Positions 32,987 to 38,145 of a stretch of DNA of 38,145 bases are shown here, in pieces. Position 1 is the stretch's first letter. Every line of letters begins with the position of its first letter. Where the stretch lies: contig JAITNR010000253.1 of assembly GCA_031290375.1 (NCBI GenBank), positions 1-38,145 of the forward strand, given 5' to 3'. Source of the DNA: Prevotellaceae bacterium. Its GTDB lineage: Bacteria; Bacteroidota; Bacteroidia; Bacteroidales; Paludibacteraceae. A program made the position numbers and the translations under genes. The notes under the pieces are model-generated. The model did no database searches. It saw only the letters and a program-made list of their open reading frames with translations, and had not been told where the DNA came from.

Positions 32987-33412
32987 TTATTTTTTCTGTT
33001 TGTCCAATGCATTAGTGGCAAGGACTATTTTTATTTTATTAGTATTCGCTATATCAAGCAGTTGTATTACGTTATGATACGGTGTAGCATCGTCTGCATA
33101 AAGTGCTATACAGGTGGTAGAGTCGTTGTTGTGAGCGGCTGTTACCATAGGCTCAATCTGCTCAAAAGCAACCTCTTGCGCCGATTTGCCGGGCATTGCT
33201 ACATGATAGATACCTGTCTGATCAATGCCGACTTTTATCAGTGGCGTTTTGGTAGTTGTCTTGTTGCTACTCTGCGGCAGGTTGATTTTCATATCGTTAG
33301 GCGAAGACATTGTTGAAACTATCATAAAAAAGAGTAACAGCAAAAACACTATATCCGTCATCGAAGCCATCGAAAATGCGGCATCTATCTTATATCTTCT
33401 TTTTATTGCCAT
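32987..33412 (-). CDS. exbD: ExbD/TolR-type biopolymer transport protein
   Basis: A 141-residue protein with a basic cytoplasmic start (MAIKRRYKIDAAFSM), one TM helix carrying the essential protonatable aspartate (SMTDIVFLLLLFFMIVS) and a periplasmic domain with KINLPQSS and ending in KIVLATNALDKQKK. It forms the proton-conducting inner-membrane motor with ExbB and drives TonB. It lies between exbB and tonB on the minus strand, 78 bases after exbB. The gap contains a small hairpin (AGAAGTT/AACTTCT, 33454-33471) that may affect relative expression. Confidence 0.92.
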   Translation of the reverse strand: MAIKRRYKIDAAFSMASMTDIVFLLLLFFMIVSTMSSPNDMKINLPQSSNKTTTKTPLIKVGIDQTGIYHVAMPGKSAQEVAFEQIEPMVTAAHNNDSTTCIALYADDATPYHNVIQLLDIANTNKIKIVLATNALDKQKK

Positions 33413-33490
33413 AATTTTTTTCTTTTAATTGAATATTGTGCATTTCAATAATGAGAAGTTTTCTAACTTCTGCATTTTTGTGCCTCAAAT

Positions 33491-34228
33491 TCAGTTTTTT
33501 ACAGGTGTGTTCAATAAATCCATAAACTCCATGGAGCGACTTTCGAGTTTCCTCATCACCTGACTTATCTTGGCATTGAGATAGTTATAGGCAAAATATG
33601 CCAAAATACCGACTATAAGTCCACCTACCGTAGTAATCATCGCCACGTATATGCCTGCTGACAAATCGCTGAGATTGACCGCATTATCGCCTTTGCTTGC
33701 GATATTGAAAAAAGCCTGTACCATACCCAAAACCGTTCCCAGAAAGCCAATCATAGGAGCTCCGCCCGAAATGGCAGCCACTATTCCAAGTCCTTTTTCG
33801 AGTTTGGCAATCTCGATGTTTCCGACATTTTCGATAGCAACAAGCACATCTCCCATCGGGCGTCCCAGACGGGTGATACCCTTTTCTATCATACGTGATG
33901 ATGGAGTGTCGGCTTCCTTGCAAAGTTTGAGGGCACTATCCACTTTGCCATCATAAATGTAGTCCTTGATGCGACTCATAAATGATTTGTCTTCCTGCGA
34001 AGCATTTTGTATTACAATAAAACGCTCGATAAAAAGATAAATTGCAAGAACGAGCATCAAAGCCAGCGGAAGCATTATCCAGCCGCCTTTTACTGCCATT
34101 TCAAACAGACTTATACTCTGTTGTGGCGGTATCGCCGAATTTTGCATGGCGTCTGTAACTGCCTGCGTATTGGACATAACAGCATTTGCCGTATCCTGAA
34201 CTGTGGCAGGAATTTGAAGTAAGAACAT
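33491..34228 (-). CDS. exbB: ExbB/TolQ-type proton-channel protein
   Basis: A 245-residue MotA/TolQ/ExbB family protein. A short periplasmic N terminus with TM1 (about 32-53, WIMLPLALMLVLAIYLFIER) is followed by a cytoplasmic helix domain and two further TM helices. The first of these is in the conserved SGGAPMIGFLGTVLGMVQAF stretch and the second in MITTVGGLIVGILAYFAYNY, ending in a cytoplasmic tail. It pairs with the adjacent ExbD. It is second in the minus-strand unit after pdxJ (54-base gap). pdxJ followed by exbB-exbD-tonB is a familiar Bacteroidota order. Confidence 0.93.
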   Translation of the reverse strand: MFLLQIPATVQDTANAVMSNTQAVTDAMQNSAIPPQQSISLFEMAVKGGWIMLPLALMLVLAIYLFIERFIVIQNASQEDKSFMSRIKDYIYDGKVDSALKLCKEADTPSSRMIEKGITRLGRPMGDVLVAIENVGNIEIAKLEKGLGIVAAISGGAPMIGFLGTVLGMVQAFFNIASKGDNAVNLSDLSAGIYVAMITTVGGLIVGILAYFAYNYLNAKISQVMRKLESRSMEFMDLLNTPVKN

Positions 34229-34282
34229 AATTTTATTTTTGATTAATAATTAATATTTTTTTTTCGTAATTTTTCAATTATT

Positions 34283-34999
34283 TCAATTCTCAATTTTCAG
34301 TTTGTAATCCGTAATTGTTTTTTCCAGTCCCAAATAGAGTGCATCGGCAATAAGAGCGTGTCCTATGCTCACTTCGGCAAGGAAAGGAATTGACGTTACA
34401 AAAAATTCAAGGTTTTCGAAACTTAAGTCGTGTCCTGCATTGACTTTTAGTCCCAATTTTTTTGCCAAACCGGCAGCAGACACAAAACTTGCCACTGCTT
34501 TTTGTGGATTTTGCCTGTACATAGCAGCATACGGCTCGGTGTAGAGCTCAATTCGGTCTGTACCTGTCTTTGCCGCTGCCTCAATATTGTCAAGTTCAGT
34601 TCCTACAAAAATAGACACTCTGCAACCCAATTCCTGAAAACGCTGCACCAAATCTTTTAGATAACTTTGATTGTCGATGCAGTTCCAACCGGCATTTGAA
34701 GTCAGGGCATCAATGGCATCCGGCACAAGCGTTACCTGCGTGGGAGTGGTTTTTTCTATCAAGTTAATGAATTTTTTTACAGGGTTGCCCTCTATATTAA
34801 GCTCTGTTTTTATATTTGCCTGTAAATCAAACACATCACTGTAGCGAATATGTCTTTCATCCGGACGTGGATGGACGGTAATACCGTCAGCTCCAAATCT
34901 CTCACAATCCTTTGCAACCTGCAATACATCAGGCACATTGCCCCCTCTTGCATTTCGCAGGGTTGCTATTTTATTAATATTTACGCTTAACTTTGTCAT
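34283..34999 (-). CDS. pdxJ: Pyridoxine 5'-phosphate synthase PdxJ
   Basis: Condenses 1-deoxy-xylulose 5-phosphate with 3-amino-2-oxopropyl phosphate, the last step of de novo vitamin B6 synthesis. The 238-residue TIM barrel is of normal length. Visible motifs are LSVNINKIATLRNARGG at the start, DGITVHPRPDERHIR, IEGNP (catalytic Glu region), TLVPD, ELYTEPYA, VNAGHDLSFEN and EVSIGHALIADALYLG. The ATG at 34999 is preferred over a TTG one codon earlier. It is first in the exbBD-tonB transcript and divergent from nadK. Confidence 0.95.
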   Translation of the reverse strand: MTKLSVNINKIATLRNARGGNVPDVLQVAKDCERFGADGITVHPRPDERHIRYSDVFDLQANIKTELNIEGNPVKKFINLIEKTTPTQVTLVPDAIDALTSNAGWNCIDNQSYLKDLVQRFQELGCRVSIFVGTELDNIEAAAKTGTDRIELYTEPYAAMYRQNPQKAVASFVSAAGLAKKLGLKVNAGHDLSFENLEFFVTSIPFLAEVSIGHALIADALYLGLEKTITDYKLKIEN

Positions 35000-35017
35000 C
35001 AATTTAAAAAAAAATTA

Positions 35018-35025
35018 TACCTTTG
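35018..35025 (+). promoter_or_regulatory. -7 box of nadK
   Basis: TACCTTTG, 71 bases before the nadK ATG. The start would be near 35031. Confidence 0.6.
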
Positions 35026-35052
35026 CGGTAACTTAATTCTGAAAGGGATTTG

Positions 35053-35060
35053 CAAAATTA
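35053..35060 (-). promoter_or_regulatory. -7 box of pdxJ
   Basis: Minus-strand TAATTTTG at 35060-35053, with the start near 35047. This promoter faces the nadK promoter, so the two 5' leaders overlap. Confidence 0.4.
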
Positions 35061-35096
35061 CAATAAATATTTTGATTATTAAAAACTTTTTTATCA

Positions 35097-35969
35097 ATGA
35101 AAATAATCATTTTTGGCACTCAATTCACAGATACTCATATATTTTTGTTGAAAAAAATTATTGAATTTTTAACAAAACATAACATTGAAATTTTATATGA
35201 CGCTCTTTTTTTTGATTTACTTGTTAAAAAAAAGGATTTTGAGTTTCTAAATAAAAAAAACATAGCAGATTCGGATTGCACTGCCGATATGGCGATTTCT
35301 TTTGGTGGAGACGGTACTTTTCTTGCCACTGCCCTGAAAATAGGCTCAAAAAATATTCCTATTTTGGGTGTGAATGCGGGCAGGCTTGGTTTTTTGGCTG
35401 ATGTGTCGGAAACGGATATAGACTCTGATTTACAGGCAATTTTAAACGGAAATCATAGAATTGAAGAGAGGACTGTATTGCACCTGGAGATTGTGCAGGG
35501 GCGAAAAACCGAGACATTTTTTGCGCTCAACGATGTGTCTGTGCTTAAAAAGAATATCGCTTCGATGATTTCAATCAATTTGAATATTGACGGCGAATTT
35601 GTAAATACTTATCAATCAGACGGTTTGATTATTTCTACTCCAACAGGTTCTACCGCTTACTCCTTGAGTGTTGGAGGTCCAATTTTAACTCCTGATTCAG
35701 AGAATTTTATACTTGTGCCTGTGGCACCGCATTCTCTTGCTGTCCGTCCGCTCGTAATTCGTAACACCTGTAAGGTTGTGCTCAAAGTAGAGTCCCGTTC
35801 AGGCAATTACCTTGTTTCTGTGGATAGCCGTTCGTTTCAGGTCAAGGAAAATGCGGTAATATTAATACGAAAAGCCGACTATAAAATTAAAAGCATTCAG
35901 CCTCAAAATCATTCATTTTTCAATACTTTGCGAAATAAATTGATGTGGGGAGCAGATGTAAGAAAATAA
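35097..35969 (+). CDS. nadK: NAD kinase
   Basis: Phosphorylates NAD to NADP. The 290 residues fit the family. The catalytic GGDGT motif is at residues 70-74 (D72), followed by GVNAGRLGFLADV. The second diagnostic stretch STPTGSTAYSLSVGGPILTP and the C-terminal APHSLAVRPLV are intact. The N-terminal 50 residues are unusually A/T-rich and Phe/Lys-rich, but the catalytic core is standard. It is followed 25 bases later by the DUF4954 gene in the same direction. Confidence 0.95.
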   Translation: MKIIIFGTQFTDTHIFLLKKIIEFLTKHNIEILYDALFFDLLVKKKDFEFLNKKNIADSDCTADMAISFGGDGTFLATALKIGSKNIPILGVNAGRLGFLADVSETDIDSDLQAILNGNHRIEERTVLHLEIVQGRKTETFFALNDVSVLKKNIASMISINLNIDGEFVNTYQSDGLIISTPTGSTAYSLSVGGPILTPDSENFILVPVAPHSLAVRPLVIRNTCKVVLKVESRSGNYLVSVDSRSFQVKENAVILIRKADYKIKSIQPQNHSFFNTLRNKLMWGADVRK

Positions 35970-35994
35970 CAGTTTGAATTTAAAAATATTTGTT

Positions 35995-37902
35995 ATGAAA
36001 TACCGAAAGTTACATGATTTTGAGATAGAGCGTTTGATAGGTCAGGGCTGTACTGCTGACAGTTGGGACAATTTGCAGGTTGACGAGGAATTTTCGACTG
36101 ACTTTGTTGTGAATGTACGATTTACAGGCAAAAGTTTCTTGGGCAAATTTTCAAAAATTTTCAAGTTTGACAATGGAATTGAACAGCATTCAGGCATTTA
36201 CAATGCTCATTTGCATAATTGTACAATTGAAAATGATGTTTATATTTCACACGTTCACAACTATTTAGCCAATTATACAGTTGGACAGGACAGTTACATT
36301 GCAAATGTGGGAACTGTTTCGGCAGACAAGGGCAGTGCCTTTGGCAATGGGGTTATGGTGGCTGCTGTGAATGAAAACGGCGGTAGAAAAATCCCGATAT
36401 TCGACAATCTCTCCTCCCAAATGGCGCATTTGTTGGTTTTTTATCGGCAAAAAAAGAGTGTTATTTCACACATTTTCAGCTTAATAGAGAATTACAGTAA
36501 AAAAATTGCAGAAAATCAAGCACTTATTGGACAAAAAGTTTTTTTGAATAATTGCGGTGAAATTCTTAACATCAAAATTGGCGATGGGGCGGTGCTTTGT
36601 GCTGTGGCAAAACTTTGTAATGGCAGTATTAACAGCACTTTAGATGCTCCATGTGAGGTAGGTACGGGTGTAGTGGCAACAGACTTTATTTTTGCTTCTT
36701 CGTCTAAAATTACGGATAATGTGTTGATTAATAGATGTTTTGTTGGCGAAGGATGTGAGATTTCAAATGGTTTTTCTGCTACCGACTCTCTGTTTTTTGC
36801 AAATTGCGAAATGATGAATGGCGAGGCTGTGTCGGTATTTGCTGCACCTTACAGTTGTTCGCACCACAAGTCAAGTCTATTGATAGCCAGTGCTTTATCT
36901 TTTGCCAATATCGGCAGTGGCACCAATATGAGCAACCACGCTTACAAGTTAGGTGCTGTACATCAGGGAGTTATGGATAGAGGTTGCAAAACAGCAAGCA
37001 ACTCATATATGCATTTCCCCACTCATACAGGGGCTTTCAGCACAATTTTCGGCACACATAAAAACCATCTCAATGTTTCTGATTTGCCGTTTTCGTTTTT
37101 GGTGGAAGAAAACGGGGTTTCGTACCTATCGCCAGCAATAAATCTCTTTCGCTTGGGCATATTGCGGGACGTCAACAAATGGCAAAACCGCGACAAACGT
37201 AAATGCAAAAATCATTTGGATTTAATTAATTATGATATGCTTAATCCTTTTATTATCAATAAGATAGAAAAAGGAATTGAGGTTTTGCAATCTTTGAAAG
37301 AAAAAACGCCCGAAGCGGAATATTTTGAGTATGGAAACTGCAAAATCCGTAACAATGCTCTCAAAAGGGGGATTGAGTATTATAAAGATGCAATCACCGT
37401 TTTTATTGGTAATTTTCTGTTAAACGGGAAAAATTTTAACTTACAGAAAACAGAAGATTGCATGCAATGGGTTGATTTGTCGGGTGTTATAATGCCCAAA
37501 TGCAAGATAGACTACTTATTTGACAATATTGAAAACTACAAAGATATTAATCAAATCAAAGAATATTTTCATGAAATATATAAAAATTATGATGAATATT
37601 ATTATATGTTTATGGTTTCAAAGAAATATTTACCGACAAGCGAAAATATTAAAACGATTCTCGAACAATACGTTTTCATTTTAGTAAATTTGAAAAAACG
37701 AATTGTTTTAGAGGCTAATAGAGAGTTTTTCGGAACATCTAAAATTAGTTATGGTATTGATTATAATGAGGATAAAGATAGTGATTTTGAGGCAGTTAGA
37801 GGTGTAGTCGAAACAAACACTTTCGTTAATAACTGTACAAAAGAAATTCAACAAAAAATAGACAAAGCAAGAATAAGTCAAGGATTACTTAGCAATGAAT
37901 AA
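35995..37902 (+). CDS. DUF4954 family protein (left-handed beta-helix)
   Basis: A 635-residue cytoplasmic-type protein without a signal peptide, matching DUF4954 of Bacteroidota. Residues about 55-300 contain hexapeptide-like turns typical of left-handed beta-helix acyl/nucleotidyl-transferase folds (SGIYNAHLHNCTIENDVYIS and GTGVVATDFIFASSSKITDN). A conserved block follows, FANIGSGTNMSNHAYKLGAV to HFPTHTGAFSTIFGTHKNH, then a helical C-terminal domain (about 410-635). ATG 35995 is preferred to a TTG at 35974. The stop codon lies within a heptamer repeat. Function is unknown; the helix suggests a sugar- or nucleotide-linked transferase (inference). Confidence 0.88.
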   Translation: MKYRKLHDFEIERLIGQGCTADSWDNLQVDEEFSTDFVVNVRFTGKSFLGKFSKIFKFDNGIEQHSGIYNAHLHNCTIENDVYISHVHNYLANYTVGQDSYIANVGTVSADKGSAFGNGVMVAAVNENGGRKIPIFDNLSSQMAHLLVFYRQKKSVISHIFSLIENYSKKIAENQALIGQKVFLNNCGEILNIKIGDGAVLCAVAKLCNGSINSTLDAPCEVGTGVVATDFIFASSSKITDNVLINRCFVGEGCEISNGFSATDSLFFANCEMMNGEAVSVFAAPYSCSHHKSSLLIASALSFANIGSGTNMSNHAYKLGAVHQGVMDRGCKTASNSYMHFPTHTGAFSTIFGTHKNHLNVSDLPFSFLVEENGVSYLSPAINLFRLGILRDVNKWQNRDKRKCKNHLDLINYDMLNPFIINKIEKGIEVLQSLKEKTPEAEYFEYGNCKIRNNALKRGIEYYKDAITVFIGNFLLNGKNFNLQKTEDCMQWVDLSGVIMPKCKIDYLFDNIENYKDINQIKEYFHEIYKNYDEYYYMFMVSKKYLPTSENIKTILEQYVFILVNLKKRIVLEANREFFGTSKISYGIDYNEDKDSDFEAVRGVVETNTFVNNCTKEIQQKIDKARISQGLLSNE

Positions 37903-37973
37903 TGAATAATGAATAATGAATAATATATCGTATGAGAAGTTCATTATTCATTATTCATTATTCATTATTCATT
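37894..37973. repeat. Heptamer inverted repeat (AATGAAT)4 ... (ATTCATT)4
   Basis: Four perfect tandem AATGAAT units (37894-37921) face four perfect ATTCATT units (37946-37973) plus a partial TTCATT (37940-37945). Together they form a 28-bp or longer perfect stem. The first unit supplies the last two codons (Asn-Glu) and part of the stop codon of the DUF4954 gene. It may end its transcript, but no T-run follows. Confidence 0.9.
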
Positions 37974-38005
37974 GATATATAATTGATGTAAGCATAAATC
38001 TTACT

Positions 38006-38024
38006 TGCTTATTGTGGATAAGCA
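38006..38024. repeat. Short inverted repeat containing a DnaA-box-like word
   Basis: TGCTTAT, TGTGG, ATAAGCA is a 7-bp dyad; the minus strand contains TTATCCACA, a perfect DnaA-box word. Single occurrence, so probably not an origin. Confidence 0.3.
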
Positions 38025-38029
38025 GTAAT

Positions 38030-38062
38030 AAAAAAAAGGGCTGTCCTCACGGACGACCCTTT
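38030..38062 (-). terminator. Intrinsic terminator of the right-edge gene
   Basis: On the minus strand AAAGGG, TC, GTCC, GTGA, GGAC, AG, CCCTTT forms a stem of 10 pairs with a 2x2 internal mismatch. A run of T (plus-strand A from 38037 down to 38030) follows. It lies 20 bases after the stop of the leftward gene. Confidence 0.88.
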
Positions 38063-38064
38063 CA

Positions 38065-38090
38065 ATTTTTAGTTTTTAGTTTTTAGTTTT
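38065..38090. repeat. Tandem TTTTTAG x3
   Basis: Three TTTTTAG units between the terminator and the stop codon of the leftward gene; the last unit supplies the TAA stop. Simple repeat, no function proposed. Confidence 0.6.
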
Positions 38091-38145
38091 TCTTCACTAT
38101 CAACTTCTCTACTTTACTCATATTATCGGTAACCACTCTCACAAG
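38083..38145 (-). CDS. C-terminal end of a probable type IX secretion cargo (partial)
   Basis: Minus-strand frame entering at the right edge, 20 codons then TAA at 38085-38083, reading LVRVVTDNMSKVEKLIVKKN. The pattern (L/I)V(R/K)V... followed by a basic KL(I/V)VKK end is that of the type A C-terminal sorting domain used by T9SS. The protein would be exported across the outer membrane and anchored or released. Only the tail is visible, so the cargo is unknown. A strong terminator follows. Confidence 0.65.
   Translation of the reverse strand, partial: LVRVVTDNMSKVEKLIVKKN

Noticed and set aside
1..38145. CRISPR array, prophage or restriction/defence island
   Set aside because: No regularly spaced direct repeats, phage structural genes, restriction-modification or toxin-antitoxin genes are seen. 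Most of the window is housekeeping.

Overview
The window looks like a chromosomal segment of a Bacteroidota bacterium, most likely Bacteroidales. The DNA is A/T-rich. Almost every transcription unit starts with the Bacteroidota sigma box TAnnTTTG (often TAACTTTG or TACCTTTG, some with a TTG/TTTG about 19-20 bp upstream). Clear Shine-Dalgarno sequences are absent. The gene content fits: a GldA-type ATPase, DUF3098, DUF4954, a TonB/ExbBD cluster next to pdxJ, imelysin and di-heme (DUF1111-type) lipoproteins, and a type IX secretion C-terminal tail at the right edge. No species call is possible from the sequence alone.

Layout. 1-2.2 kb: tail of an unknown gene, then the leftward ftsX-DUF3098-uppP envelope operon. 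2.3-5.8 kb: rightward GldA-like ATPase, MCE/MlaD-like protein and dnaA. 5.9-10.2 kb: a cytoplasmic GH13 enzyme (leftward), a small lipocalin-like lipoprotein (rightward), and leftward lepA followed directly by a 56-codon basic membrane protein. 10.2-10.8 kb: a decayed transposase remnant and a structured leader. 10.8-14.3 kb: YfhO-family membrane protein, tRNA-Ser(GCU) with its own promoter and terminator, and a WG-repeat protein. 14.3-18.9 kb: leftward mtaB, an Omp85-type barrel, fabD and a TIGR01212 radical-SAM protein. 19-20.5 kb: purH. 20.6-21.0 kb: a broken S41-peptidase-like gene.

21.1-25.9 kb is the most unusual part. The large subunit of carbamoyl-phosphate synthase (carB) is split into two complete-looking ORFs, separated by about 1.16 kb that carries a chimeric lipoprotein/membrane gene. 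Upstream of the first half lie a promoter, an 18-bp palindrome at the expected transcription start, a 29-residue leader ORF with two T-runs, and an intrinsic terminator whose 5' arm contains the leader stop codon. This resembles UTP-sensing attenuation of the enterobacterial pyrBI type. Two related REP-like hairpins flank this control region.

26.2-31.5 kb: a rightward cluster of outer-membrane porin, imelysin (M75) lipoprotein, di-heme c-type cytochrome lipoprotein and a compact ResB-CcsA haem-lyase fusion, preceded by a leader with a strong hairpin. It reads as a self-contained envelope redox/iron-related unit with its own cytochrome maturation factor. 31.6-35 kb: recX, then the leftward pdxJ-exbB-exbD-tonB operon. 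35.1-38.1 kb: nadK and a DUF4954 beta-helix protein, a long heptamer inverted repeat, and the C-terminal end of a leftward gene with a T9SS-type tail and a strong terminator.
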